A model generated the notes under the pieces. That model was given only the letters and a program-made list of their open reading frames with translations, was not told the DNA's origin and ran no database searches. Made by a program: the position numbers and the translations under genes. Of a stretch of 64,000 nt of DNA, positions 51,847 through 60,899 are shown piece by piece. How positions within the stretch are numbered: position 1 is the first letter of the stretch; each line of letters starts with the position of its first letter. Where the stretch lies: the NCBI GenBank assembly GCA_026417735.1, contig JAOACR010000004.1, positions 77,001 through 141,000 of the forward strand. The letters are read 5' to 3'. The stretch is from Kiritimatiellia bacterium. GTDB lineage: Bacteria > Verrucomicrobiota > Kiritimatiellia > PWTM01.

Positions 51847-54498
51847 ATGAAGTCCGCGGTTGAAAAACTGTCGCGCGCCCTTTTGCGCCGCGACGTGGCC
51901 CTGTACGGCGCCTCCCCCGATGAGCGCCGGCTGATGGAATTTTGCGCGCTTTCCCCGGCGGAGGCGATGGCGCGACTGGAGGTGTCGGAACAGGGGCTGG
52001 ATGCCGCCGAGGCCGAGGCCCGCCTCGCCAAGTACGGGCGAAACGAGATCACGATCACGAAGCGAGGGCCGCTCGCCGACATCCTGCATCGATGTCGCAA
52101 TCCCCTCGTCATTCAACTGCTGATCATTGCCGCGGTCTCGCTGGCCATGGGGGACGTGAAGGCCGCGATTGTGGTGAGCGGAATGGTGGTGTTGAGCGTC
52201 GGCCTGTCCTATTTCCAGGAAAGCCGCTCCGCGCGCGCGGTGGAAAAGCTGAAAGGGATGATCCACTCCCGCGCAGTGGTGATCCGCGAGGGGCGGGAAC
52301 AGGAGATCGCCCTCGCCGAAGTGGTGCCCGGCGACCTCGTCGTCTTACAGGCCGGCACGCTGATTCCGGCGGACGTGCGGGTGGTGCGTGCGAAAGACCT
52401 GTACGTCAGCCAGTCCACGCTCACCGGCGAATCGCTGCCGGTGGAAAAGCGTGTGGAGGACAACCCCGTTACCCGCGGCAGTATCCTCGACAACGAGGCG
52501 GCGTGTTTTCAGGGGACGAACGTCGTCAGCGGCACGGGCCTGGGGCTGGTGGTCAATACGGGTGATCACACGCTGTTTGGAGCCACCGCCCGGCGCCTCT
52601 CCGAAAGTGCCGTTGAGACCAGCTTCGACCAGGGCATCCGCGACTTCACCTGGCTGATGGTCCGCTTCATGACGGTGATGGTGGTGATCGTATTTCTGCT
52701 GATCGGCCTCACCAAAGGGAGCTGGATCGAGGCGCTGCTCTTCGGACTCGCCGTCGCGGTCGGGCTGACCCCCGAGATGCTGCCGATGATCGTCACCGTG
52801 AACCTCTCCAAAGGAGCGGTCAGCCTTTCGAAGAAAAAGGTCATCGTCAAACGGCTGAGTTCCATCCAGAACTTCGGCGCGATCGACATTCTGTGCACCG
52901 ACAAAACCGGCACGCTGACGCAGGACCGGGTCGTCCTCGAGCGACACGTGGATGTGACCGGCCGGCCGAGCGAGGACGTGCTGCGTTACGCCTACCTCAA
53001 CAGTTACTACCAGACCGGACTTCGAAATCTGCTCGACCGGGCCGTGCTGGCGCATGCGGAGCTCGACGTGGAACGGACCTGCCGCAAGCTCGACGAGATC
53101 CCGTTTGATTTCCAGCGCCGCCGCATGTCGGTGACCGTCGAATACGAGGGCGTGCCCGTCCTCATCTGCAAGGGTGCCGTCGAGGAAATCCTGAAGGTCT
53201 GCTCGCACTACCAACTGGACGGCGAAGTCTATCCCATCCTGGACATGCTGCGGGAAGACCTGCTGGAGGAAGTCGCGCGGCTGAATGCCGAAGGCTTCCG
53301 TGTGCTGGCGATCGCGTACCGCGAGTTCCCGCCAGACAAGCAGAAATTTTCGCTGGCGGACGAAAACGACCTGGTGCTGCTGGGCTACATCGCGTTCTAC
53401 GATCCCCCGAAGGACTCGGCGGGCGAGGCGATCAAAGCCCTGTACAACTCCGGTGTCCGCGTGAAAGTGCTGACGGGCGACAACGCGGCCGTCGCGCGCA
53501 AGATCGCCGGAGATGTTGGCCTGAAGGTCGAGAAGATCGTCTCCGGTTCGGATCTGGACGGCCTTTCGGAGGATCAGATCGCCGAGCTGGCGGAAACGGC
53601 CGACGTGTTCGCCAAACTGACGCCCGCCCAAAAAGAGACCCTCATCCACGCGCTGCGGCGGAAGGGCCATGTGGTTGGGTTCCTCGGCGACGGCATCAAC
53701 GACGCCCCGGCGTTGAAGGCGGCCGACGTCGGCATCTCGGTGGACTCCGGCGTGGACGTGGCGAAGGAGGCGGCTGACATTGTGCTGCTGGAGAAGAGCC
53801 TCACGGTGCTCGAGAACGGCATCGTCGAAGGCCGGCGGGTGTTCTGCAACATCATCAAGTACATTCGGATGGGCGCCAGCTCCAACTTTGGCAACATGTT
53901 CAGCGTCGTCGGCGCCGCCTGGTTCCTCCCCTTCCTGCCGATGGCGCCGATTCAGATCCTCGTCAACAACCTCCTCTACGACATTTCGCAGGTGGCGATC
54001 CCGACCGACAGCGTGGACAGCGAACTGCTCGCGAAGCCGCGGCAGTGGAACATCCGCAACATCAAACGGTTCATGATCTTCATCGGGCCGATCAGTTCGA
54101 TTTTCGATTACGCCACCTATGCCCTCATGTTGTGGGTGTTCGGCTGCTGGGCCTACCTGGATCCTCACATCGGCGAGGCCACCAAAGAGTACTACGTGAA
54201 GCTCTTTCACACGGGTTGGTTTGTAGAGTCGCTGCTGACGCAGACGCTGATCGTGCACATCATCCGAACGCGGCGCATCCCGTTCTTACAGAGCCGGCCC
54301 AGCCTACCGCTGGCGCTGACTACCCTGTTGATCATGGGCGTCGGGGTCTGGCTGCCGTTCTCTCCCCTGGCGGATTATCTCGGGTTCATCCCGCTGCCGC
54401 GAACCTATTGGTTCTGGCTGGCCGGGTTCCTGTTGAGCTATTCCGTGCTGACCCACATCGTCAAAGTGTGGTTCCACCGCCGATATGGAGTTGACTGA
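51847..54498 (+). CDS. mgtA: Magnesium-translocating P-type ATPase (MgtA type)
   Basis: 883 residues, close to the 898 of E. coli MgtA. P3B-type ATPase: TGES actuator loop (193-196), PEML in transmembrane helix 4 (309-312), phosphorylated Asp352 in DKTGTLTQ, KGAVEEIL, TGDN and GDGINDAPAL. FNMFSVV-like NMFSVVGAAWFLPFLPM and PIQILVNNLLYD in the C-terminal membrane part match Mg2+ pumps. It imports Mg2+ (or Ni2+) across the inner membrane. The ATG at 51847 is favoured by GGAG 6 bases upstream; the ATG at 51835 is an alternative. The EIIA-domain gene begins 2 bp after its stop. Confidence 0.94.
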   Translation: MKSAVEKLSRALLRRDVALYGASPDERRLMEFCALSPAEAMARLEVSEQGLDAAEAEARLAKYGRNEITITKRGPLADILHRCRNPLVIQLLIIAAVSLAMGDVKAAIVVSGMVVLSVGLSYFQESRSARAVEKLKGMIHSRAVVIREGREQEIALAEVVPGDLVVLQAGTLIPADVRVVRAKDLYVSQSTLTGESLPVEKRVEDNPVTRGSILDNEAACFQGTNVVSGTGLGLVVNTGDHTLFGATARRLSESAVETSFDQGIRDFTWLMVRFMTVMVVIVFLLIGLTKGSWIEALLFGLAVAVGLTPEMLPMIVTVNLSKGAVSLSKKKVIVKRLSSIQNFGAIDILCTDKTGTLTQDRVVLERHVDVTGRPSEDVLRYAYLNSYYQTGLRNLLDRAVLAHAELDVERTCRKLDEIPFDFQRRRMSVTVEYEGVPVLICKGAVEEILKVCSHYQLDGEVYPILDMLREDLLEEVARLNAEGFRVLAIAYREFPPDKQKFSLADENDLVLLGYIAFYDPPKDSAGEAIKALYNSGVRVKVLTGDNAAVARKIAGDVGLKVEKIVSGSDLDGLSEDQIAELAETADVFAKLTPAQKETLIHALRRKGHVVGFLGDGINDAPALKAADVGISVDSGVDVAKEAADIVLLEKSLTVLENGIVEGRRVFCNIIKYIRMGASSNFGNMFSVVGAAWFLPFLPMAPIQILVNNLLYDISQVAIPTDSVDSELLAKPRQWNIRNIKRFMIFIGPISSIFDYATYALMLWVFGCWAYLDPHIGEATKEYYVKLFHTGWFVESLLTQTLIVHIIRTRRIPFLQSRPSLPLALTTLLIMGVGVWLPFSPLADYLGFIPLPRTYWFWLAGFLLSYSVLTHIVKVWFHRRYGVD

Positions 54499-54500
54499 AC

Positions 54501-55316
54501 GTGAACGCGCTGCTGAAGGCACTGGAGGAGGGCCGTCTGATCGAATTGCCCGTGGCGGACAAGAAGGACGCACTGACCCTGCTGGCCAGTCTGATCGAGG
54601 CCGTGCCCGGTGTGCGCCCGAACGCGCAAGTGGTGGAAGGCATCATGGCCCGGGAGGCCCAGTCGAACACGTATTTGGGGCACGGCATCGCCTGCCCGCA
54701 TGCCCGCACCGCCGACGAGGGTGAAATGCTGTGTGCGGTGGGTTGGAGCCCGAAGGGCATCGCGTATGGCAACCCCGACGGCACGCCGGTCCGGCTGGTT
54801 CTGCTCTATTACATCCCCGCCAACCATCGCAACGCCTACTTAAAGGAGATCTCCCTGCTGGCGCGGGCTCTGGAAACGGGCAGGGCGACGGAACTGAGTA
54901 CTGCGACCACGCTGGCGGACGTGCGCATCCGCATGCTCGACCTGGTCAGCTCCGCGCTGGACTCGGCCGCGGTGACGGCGCGCGCGCGGATGATCCGCCT
55001 CGAGACCAAACAAGCCGCCGCGGCCGCCGCTCCTCCCGATGCGGTGCTGGCAAGCCTCAACATCCAGCCACTTCTGGTCATCCTCGCACCGGCGACGCGG
55101 CCCATTGTACTTGCACAGCACCGCGAGTTGGTCGACCTGATCGAAAGTTCACCTCCGGTGGGAGAGACCCTCTCGCGGCAGGGCTCGGTCGATGTTGGCG
55201 AGTGGCGCATTGTCAGCCGCGGCACCACCCCCTATGCGGGGGAACGTGTGGTGATTGACTGCATTGCGGTGAAGAAAAACGAGCGCCCCATCGCGACAAG
55301 CGCCCGCACCGGCTGA
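54501..55316 (+). CDS. PTS EIIA-domain (PtsN-like) regulatory protein
   Basis: 271 residues. Residues about 1-150 form a type-2 EIIA domain (fructose/Ntr): LPVADKKDALTLLASLI, then TYLGHGIACPHART with the phospho-accepting His67, and LVLLYYIPANHRNAYLKEISLLARAL. The remaining 110 residues (LASLNIQPLLVILAPATRPIVL to SVDVGEWRIVSRGTTPY) are not a domain I recognise. No EIIB or EIIC genes are present. In other bacteria PtsN regulates K+ and Mg2+ transport, so this is probably a regulator of the MgtA pump. The GTG start is 2 bp after mgtA. Confidence 0.82.
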   Translation: MNALLKALEEGRLIELPVADKKDALTLLASLIEAVPGVRPNAQVVEGIMAREAQSNTYLGHGIACPHARTADEGEMLCAVGWSPKGIAYGNPDGTPVRLVLLYYIPANHRNAYLKEISLLARALETGRATELSTATTLADVRIRMLDLVSSALDSAAVTARARMIRLETKQAAAAAAPPDAVLASLNIQPLLVILAPATRPIVLAQHRELVDLIESSPPVGETLSRQGSVDVGEWRIVSRGTTPYAGERVVIDCIAVKKNERPIATSARTG

Positions 55317-55823
55317 CCACCAATGGGTCGTGCGCGTGACGCCGTCGTCTACGGGGCGGCGTTGTGACGGAATCCACCGCGGAGCGAGCGGACGGCGCCA
55401 GCCCACGACCCCAGCCACCCCCAAGGCGGCCGGTCTTCGGTCGTGCAGAGGGTCCGCGACATTGTCCATGACCCGCCGCTGGATCGGCCTCTGCTCAAGG
55501 CGGTCAGCTGGGCGCCGGTGTCCGCGATCGTTCGGTCCGGGCAAAACCGGCGATAGGCAAGCCTGGCCGCTACAGCTCGGCAGGACGACGGCTCAGGCGA
55601 CAGTGGACAAGGTGGGGAGCACCAGCTTGGTGCAATCCCCATTGCGGATCGCCAGCACCGACGGGTCGCACCCCGCCGACCGCCGCTGCGGGCAAGCCGC
55701 GACGGCCAGAGAGTCTCGGAGAGTGGCCGGCAGGCGCCGGCGGGATTTCAGCCAAGACCGGCGCCGGCGCCAGCCGGGGACGTCCCGATTCCTCCCCGAG
55801 GGGTGCTGCGCCCGACAGCCTCC
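55317..55823. other. Intergenic region between convergent EIIA and feoB genes
   Basis: 507 bp without a convincing gene on either strand. A hairpin is present at 55619-55633 (GCACCA, loop GCT, TGGTGC), flanked by GGGG and CCCC that extend the stem imperfectly. It is not followed by a T-tract. Nothing else is recognisable. Confidence 0.5.
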
Positions 55824-58022
55824 TCAGTTTGCCAACAGGCGGGCCACGGTCGCCACCGCGCCGCACAAGACGATGCCGAGCATCACCGGCATCAGCGTCG
55901 CGACCGCGGTCCACTTCGCGCTGCGGGTTTCGCGCCATATCGTGAAGATCGTGGTGGAGCAAGGGTTGTGACACAGGCTGAACAGCATCAGGCAGACGCC
56001 GGTGAGCGTCGTCCAGCCATGGCGACGAAGGAAGTCACCGAGCGTCGCCACATCCTCGAACTCGAACAGTCGGCCGGCAGTGGCCGCCTCGGCCGCCTCG
56101 GGCGCCAACGCGGTGGTCAGTACGAGGATCGTCGGCAACACGATTTCATTGGCGGGAATGGCCACCAGGTAGGCGGTCAGGATGATTCCGCTCAGGCCGA
56201 TCGCCCGTCCGAGGGGATCGAGCCACCGCACAAGGTGAGCCGCGAGGGGCGCCCCGGCGACGCGCACGTTGCAGAAGACCCACAGCACAATGCCCGCGGG
56301 CAACGCAAACACCACCGCGCGCCAGAGCACGATCAGCGTGCGGTCGATCAGCGAGGTGTACAGCGTCCGCAGGATGTCCGGCGGGCGGTAGGGGGGCAGT
56401 TCGAGACTGAACGCGGACGGCTCTCCGCGCAGCACGCTGCGCGAGAGCGCCCATGACGTGAGGAACATCAGCGCCACTCCCAACAGCGCGACGCCGAGCA
56501 CCGCGGTGGCAGCGGCCAGACCCGCAAACGCCGGCGGAGCGAGCGCGCCGAGAAAAATCGTCGCCATCACGAACTGCGTGGGCCAACGGCCGTTGCAGAG
56601 CGAAAAGTTGTTCGTGAGGATCGCGATGAGTCGTTCACGTGGGGAATCAATGATGCGCGTCGCAATCACGCCCGCCGCATTGCAGCCCCACCCCATGCTC
56701 ATCGTCAGCGCCTGTCGTCCATGCGCACCGGCACGTCGGAACAGCGCATCGAGGTTGAAGGCGACACGCGGCAGATAGCCGAAATCTTCGAGGATGGTGA
56801 ACAGCGGAAAGAAGATCGCCATCGGCGGCAGCATCACGCTGACGACCCAGGCGGTGGTCCGCCACGCACCATCCACCAGCAACCCTTTTAGCCACGGCGG
56901 CAGACCGGCCGCATCCGCGAGCCGGCCGAGCATGCTGTAGGCGCGGTCGACGAGCAACGAGAACAGCAGCCGGGACGGGACATTCGCCCCCTCGATGGTG
57001 ATCCAGAGCACCAGGCCCAGCAGGGCGATCATCGTCGGGTAGCCGGTATGCCGACTGGTGAGCCAGCGGTCGAGTTTCGACTCCCACCGGCGGCGGCCTC
57101 CTGCCGCGTCCACGGTGACACAGCGCGCAGCGATGCTGGCGGCCTCCGCATAGACTCGCTCGACCCAGCGGTCGTGGAACCCCGGTGGCAGCGCCCAGCG
57201 CAACGACTCCACCTCGTGCACCAGCGCCTCAACCGCCGAGGCCGGCGGTGGCGGCGCAGCGGTCCCGCGATCGGAGACTTCCGCGAGTCGACCCTCGCGC
57301 AACGCCTCCAGCAACGAGGCGTCCCCCTCTAGCAGCCGCAGCGCAATCCACTCCACATAGTTCAGCCGCGGGTAAAGCTCCCGCAAATGGCGCGAAATAC
57401 GCGATAGCGCCTCCGCCAGGCCGGGCAGGTCCTGCGGCAGTCGGCGGGGCCGACAGCTCACGCGGGCGTTGGCGACCTCGTCCACCGCGCGCATCAGCTC
57501 GGCGATCCCCTCGCCGCGCCGGGCCGCGGTCAGCACGACCGGCACACCCAGCTCCCGCGCAAGCGCCCGCCCGTCCACCTCGATGCCGTGGGCGCGCGCC
57601 TCGTCGACGAGATTGACGCAGACAACCGCCCGATCCGTCAGCTGCAGCACCTGCAACACAAGATTCAGGTTGCGCTCCAACCGCGATGCGTCCACCACAA
57701 TCACGGTGACGGAGGGGCGCTCGAACAGCAGAAAGTTGCGGGCGACCTCCTCGTCCGGCGACGCCGACACCAGCGAATACGTTCCCGGCAGGTCCACGAT
57801 CCGGTAGGTTCGCTCGCCATATCGAAACGAGCCTTCCGCACGGCCGACTGTCTTGCCGGTCCAGTTGCCAGTGTGTTGACGGAGGCCGGTCAGCATGTTG
57901 AACACGGTGGTCTTGCCGGTGTTCGGGTTGCCCGCCAGCGCAATCACGTGGTCGAACGTATCTGACGGAACGGCCCGGGCCAGCGGGCAGGCACGGCAGG
58001 AATCCGGCAACGCGGAGTTCAT
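55824..58022 (-). CDS. feoB: Ferrous iron transporter FeoB
   Basis: 732 residues. A short Cys-containing N terminus (DSCRACPLA) precedes the G domain: G1 GNPNTGKTTVFN, DLPGTYSL (G3) and NLVDEA (G4). The GTPase-dependent helical spacer follows, then about ten membrane helices with the Gate motifs (PLFTILEDFGYLPRVAF, MGWGCNAAGVIATRI, LCNGRWPTQFVM). It imports Fe2+. The start ATG overlaps the stop of the DtxR-FeoA gene (ATGA, 58022-58019). No separate feoA or feoC is nearby, because FeoA is fused to the regulator. Confidence 0.96.
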   Translation of the reverse strand: MNSALPDSCRACPLARAVPSDTFDHVIALAGNPNTGKTTVFNMLTGLRQHTGNWTGKTVGRAEGSFRYGERTYRIVDLPGTYSLVSASPDEEVARNFLLFERPSVTVIVVDASRLERNLNLVLQVLQLTDRAVVCVNLVDEARAHGIEVDGRALARELGVPVVLTAARRGEGIAELMRAVDEVANARVSCRPRRLPQDLPGLAEALSRISRHLRELYPRLNYVEWIALRLLEGDASLLEALREGRLAEVSDRGTAAPPPPASAVEALVHEVESLRWALPPGFHDRWVERVYAEAASIAARCVTVDAAGGRRRWESKLDRWLTSRHTGYPTMIALLGLVLWITIEGANVPSRLLFSLLVDRAYSMLGRLADAAGLPPWLKGLLVDGAWRTTAWVVSVMLPPMAIFFPLFTILEDFGYLPRVAFNLDALFRRAGAHGRQALTMSMGWGCNAAGVIATRIIDSPRERLIAILTNNFSLCNGRWPTQFVMATIFLGALAPPAFAGLAAATAVLGVALLGVALMFLTSWALSRSVLRGEPSAFSLELPPYRPPDILRTLYTSLIDRTLIVLWRAVVFALPAGIVLWVFCNVRVAGAPLAAHLVRWLDPLGRAIGLSGIILTAYLVAIPANEIVLPTILVLTTALAPEAAEAATAGRLFEFEDVATLGDFLRRHGWTTLTGVCLMLFSLCHNPCSTTIFTIWRETRSAKWTAVATLMPVMLGIVLCGAVATVARLLAN

Positions 58023-58960
58023 CGCCGTTCCGCCGGTGCCGGTGCTTCGAGGTGGACGAGGATCCGGTCGGCCTGCTCGCGTCGAAGCGCAATCGTCGCG
58101 CCGCGCACGCGGTAGGCGATGGGATCGCCGGAGGGCGCGCGCATCACGAGCTCGACGGTGGTGCCGGGCACGAAACCGAGATCGAGGAGCCGGTCGCGCG
58201 CCAGACCGCGCACTTGCGGCGAGAGGCCGACCACGACCGCCCGTCCTCCGGGCTCGAGGTCGCTGAGCCGACGCACCTGTTCGTCGAAGGCGACGCCGCG
58301 GGGCAGCTCATCGACGGTGAGCAGCGCCGCTTCCGTGCGGGAGAGGTCGATTTCGCGTCCGTCGAGGCTCACCCGCATCCCACCGCCGGCGGCGGCGCAG
58401 CCCAGCACGCGGATGCGCGCATCGGGCGCGAAGCCCTCGCGGGCGAGCCGTTGGTAGGACTCGGCCGGCTCATCTTCGACATGTACGATCTGGCCCTTCC
58501 ATCCCGGCGGGCACTCCTCCAGGGGGCGGCCGCGCCGGGGGGGAAGACGACCCTCGCGGGAGGGGATCGGATCACCGTGCGGGTCGTAGGCGGGCTCACC
58601 GAGCTGCCGGGCGAGCGCATCGGCCGCGCGGGGCGTGAGCCGGTGTTCCTCGGCGTGCGCGAGGCGATGCCAGTCGGTTGAGGGCAGTCCGCTGGTGCGG
58701 GCGAGATGAGTCTCGTATAGCCGATGAGCGCGGGCCACCTGGGCCGCATATTCGCGGCCGGCGGCCGTCAGCGTGGGGGGATCGCCCTCGACCCACCCGC
58801 CAGCGCGCAGTTCTTCGCACAGCCGGCGGGTCTGCGCGGGCGTACAATGCACCGCCCGGCCCAGCGCCGTGGTGGTGGGAGGGACCTCATCCGCGGCGCG
58901 GTCAAGCAGAAACTTCAGCGCGTCCTCAATGAGGGCGCGGCGCCGGCCGCCCCGTTTCAT
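58019..58960 (-). CDS. DtxR-family metalloregulator fused to two FeoA-like domains
   Basis: 313 residues. The N-terminal winged helix (LKFLLDRAADEVPPTTTALGRAVHCTPAQTRRL) and dimerisation/metal-binding part (HRLYETHLARTSGLP, HRLAHAEEHRLTPRAADAL, DPHGDPIP) are DtxR/MntR-like. Two SH3-like FeoA domains follow: about 155-220 and 233-305 (LSDLEPGGRAVVVGL, GFVPGTTVELVMRAPSGDPI). Iron-sensing DtxR proteins often carry one such domain. Here two are present, and the protein is encoded directly upstream of feoB. It probably represses the feo operon when Fe2+ is plentiful, and its FeoA part may also aid FeoB. An ATG at 58960 follows a good promoter after only 6 bases. Confidence 0.9.
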   Translation of the reverse strand: MKRGGRRRALIEDALKFLLDRAADEVPPTTTALGRAVHCTPAQTRRLCEELRAGGWVEGDPPTLTAAGREYAAQVARAHRLYETHLARTSGLPSTDWHRLAHAEEHRLTPRAADALARQLGEPAYDPHGDPIPSREGRLPPRRGRPLEECPPGWKGQIVHVEDEPAESYQRLAREGFAPDARIRVLGCAAAGGGMRVSLDGREIDLSRTEAALLTVDELPRGVAFDEQVRRLSDLEPGGRAVVVGLSPQVRGLARDRLLDLGFVPGTTVELVMRAPSGDPIAYRVRGATIALRREQADRILVHLEAPAPAERR

Positions 58961-58966
58961 GCCCTC

Positions 58967-58994
58967 AATCTAGGCCATCTCCTGCCCGCGTCAA
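58967..58994 (-). promoter_or_regulatory. Promoter of the dtxR-feoB operon (leaderless type)
   Basis: On the minus strand TTGACG (58994-58989), a 16-bp spacer and TAGATT (58972-58967), then 6 bases and the ATG at 58960. It is the best -35/-10 match in the window. GAGGG in the 6-base gap could be a short Shine-Dalgarno if transcription starts upstream of it. Confidence 0.6.
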
Positions 58995-59312
58995 TGCGAG
59001 ACCACGGCGAGGACCTTCTCTCCGGCTGATGGATGTCGCGAAGCCGGCAACCTGTGGAAATGTCCCGCCCACCGCACCTGCTGGTGCGCACTCTCCTCGC
59101 GACGGCCCTGCCAACGTGCCACGCTCTGCGCCGGGGGAAGCGACAGAGCTTTCTTGCCGGCTCTCCCCCGCGCGCACCTGCCCACGCCCGGTCCAACGGT
59201 CCGCAGCGTAACCCCCTTGTGCTTCCCGCGACGGCGACGAGCCGCACGGTGCGTGGTCCTCGGAGCCGGCAGCGTGTAACCTTCCTCCAGCGGCAGGCGT
59301 AAATGGAGAGCG

Positions 59313-59329
59313 ACCGGCATGGTGCCGGT
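59313..59329 (+). promoter_or_regulatory. Hairpin immediately before the Shine-Dalgarno sequence of the 59344 gene
   Basis: ACCGGCA (59313-59319), loop TGG, TGCCGGT (59323-59329). The AAAGGA ribosome site at 59332-59337 starts 2 bases after the stem. The hairpin could shelter or expose the ribosome site. Confidence 0.4.
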
Positions 59330-59343
59330 GGAAAGGACAAGTC

Positions 59344-60276
59344 ATGAACAGATGGTCAATCGGACTGGGTGTGGGACTGCTGATCGGCGTTGCGCAGGCG
59401 GGGCCGCTGCGCTTGAGCGACGTGCCGGCCGAAGCGCGCTGGTGGGTACACTTCGACGTCGATCAGTTCAAACAGACCGCGGTCGGCCGCACCGTTCTGG
59501 ATCTCCTCCGGCAACCCGATACCGGCCCGAAACTGGACGCGATGAAAGCGGTCTTCAATTTCGACATTCGAACAGATCTGGAGAGCATCACCGCCTGCGG
59601 CGCGGGGCGCCGCTCTGCGGTGGTGGTGCGCGGCCGATTCGATGAACAGCGGCTCGTCACCCTGCTGAAGGCCGGCGACGGCTACCAGGAACTTATGGTG
59701 GAGGGCCGGACGCTGCACTCGTGGATCGATGAGGGGAAGGCGAAGAAAAAGGGCCCGGAGAACGCACGCATGTATGGCGCGATTCACCGAAGTGGTGCCG
59801 CGGTGTTGTCGGAGCAGGCGGAGACCGCCGCGCATGTGCTGCGGGTGCTGGACGGTGAAGCGGCGGCGCAGCCGGAGTCGGCGGCCGTGCAGTCGGAGTT
59901 CCCCGCCGTCGTCGTGGGCCGGATGAGCGCCGACGCGTTGCCGAACCAGCAGACGGACAATCCGGTGGCGCGGGGCCTCACGGGGGCGGTGGCGGTGATC
60001 GGCGAGCGCGGAACGAACATCGAGGCGCGGCTGGAGATGACGCTGAAGAATCCACAGGCGGCGGTGCAGATCCGGCAGATCGTCGACGGCCTGCGCGCGG
60101 CCGCGCTGCTGAACTCGGAAAAGGACCCGCGCGCGGCACGTCTGGCGGAGCAGCTCGTTGTGCGGGCCGAGGGGACCACGCTGGAGCTGCGGCTGAGCCT
60201 GCCGGCCGCGGAAGTCACCGAGGCGATGCGTGCGGAAATGGCGAAGAAACGCGCTGCGGCGCCCGCACAACCGTGA
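59344..60276 (+). CDS. Secreted protein of unknown function upstream of a sigma factor
   Basis: 310 residues with a signal peptide (WSIGLGVGLLIGVAQAG). The mature part begins PLRLSDVPAEARWWVHFDVDQFKQTAVGRTVLD and alternates beta strands and helices without a motif I know. The overall pattern resembles secreted PVC proteins annotated as hypothetical. AAAGGA at 59332-59337 gives a proper Shine-Dalgarno sequence. The TGA stop overlaps the GTG start of the ECF sigma factor (GTGA at 60273-60276), so expression of the two is coupled. Confidence 0.82.
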   Translation: MNRWSIGLGVGLLIGVAQAGPLRLSDVPAEARWWVHFDVDQFKQTAVGRTVLDLLRQPDTGPKLDAMKAVFNFDIRTDLESITACGAGRRSAVVVRGRFDEQRLVTLLKAGDGYQELMVEGRTLHSWIDEGKAKKKGPENARMYGAIHRSGAAVLSEQAETAAHVLRVLDGEAAAQPESAAVQSEFPAVVVGRMSADALPNQQTDNPVARGLTGAVAVIGERGTNIEARLEMTLKNPQAAVQIRQIVDGLRAAALLNSEKDPRAARLAEQLVVRAEGTTLELRLSLPAAEVTEAMRAEMAKKRAAAPAQP

Positions 60277-60899
60277 GCATCGCACCGCCAGCCGCCGGGG
60301 ACGAGGCGCTGGCGCGACGGGCCGCCGAAGGCGATGACGCGGCGGGCGCGGAGCTAGTGCGCCGGTGGGTTGGACCGCTGCGCGCGTACTGCGCGCGGCG
60401 CGTCCGCCCCCCGCTCGACGCAGAGGACCTGACGCAGGAAGTGCTGCTCGCCGTGCTGCGGCGGATCGGCCGCAAGCGCAGCGCCGCCCCGTTTGCGCCG
60501 TGGCTGTTCTCGGTGGCGCGGTCGGTGGTGGTGGACGCACACCGCGCATTGCGCCGAAGGCCGGCAACCATCCCCTTCGATCCGGCGAGTCCGGAGCCAG
60601 TCGTGAGGCGAACGCCCGCGGAGGTGGCCGCGGAAACGGACGAGGAATCGCAGTTGTGGCGCGAGGCGCGGCGGACGCTGTCCGCACGCCAGTTCGAGGC
60701 TCTCGAGCTGCGGGTGCGCTGGGGGTTGGATGTTGCCGCCATCGCGTCGGCGATGGGGCTGACCGCGAATCACGTGAAAGTGCTGTTGTTCCGCGCGCGT
60801 CAGCGGCTGCTGGCCAACGGCGCGGTGGCCGCCGCGACCAACTGTGAAGTCCGGCGCGGCGCGGTCGCGACGGCCGCTGAAGCGGCACGGGAGGGCTGA
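60273..60899 (+). CDS. ECF-type RNA polymerase sigma factor
   Basis: 208 residues. Region 2: LRAYCARRVRPPLDAEDLTQEVLLAVLRRI and APWLFSVARSVVVDAHRALRR. Region 4: TLSARQFEALELRVRWGLDVAAIASAMGLTANHVKVLLFRARQRL, a helix-turn-helix typical of sigma-70 region 4. The last 30 residues are alanine-rich. It directs RNA polymerase to a small set of promoters, probably including its own. GTG start, coupled by GTGA to the secreted protein upstream and directly abutting the putative anti-sigma gene. Confidence 0.93.
   Translation: MSIAPPAAGDEALARRAAEGDDAAGAELVRRWVGPLRAYCARRVRPPLDAEDLTQEVLLAVLRRIGRKRSAAPFAPWLFSVARSVVVDAHRALRRRPATIPFDPASPEPVVRRTPAEVAAETDEESQLWREARRTLSARQFEALELRVRWGLDVAAIASAMGLTANHVKVLLFRARQRLLANGAVAAATNCEVRRGAVATAAEAAREG

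Larger units (their letters stand above)
58961..59343. other. Divergent intergenic region between the feo operon and the sigma-factor operon
   Basis: 383 bp without a convincing gene. The left edge has the feo promoter. A 6-bp-stem hairpin is at 59073-59088 (CGCACC, GGTGCG) and a 7-bp-stem hairpin at 59313-59329, just before a Shine-Dalgarno sequence. No riboswitch class was recognised on either strand. Confidence 0.5.

Noticed and set aside
55600-55665. Stretch with GGTGCAATCCCC that resembles the core of FMN or cobalamin riboswitches
   Set aside because: Only one short block matches, the other conserved arms are missing, and no gene lies downstream on that strand before a convergent gene.
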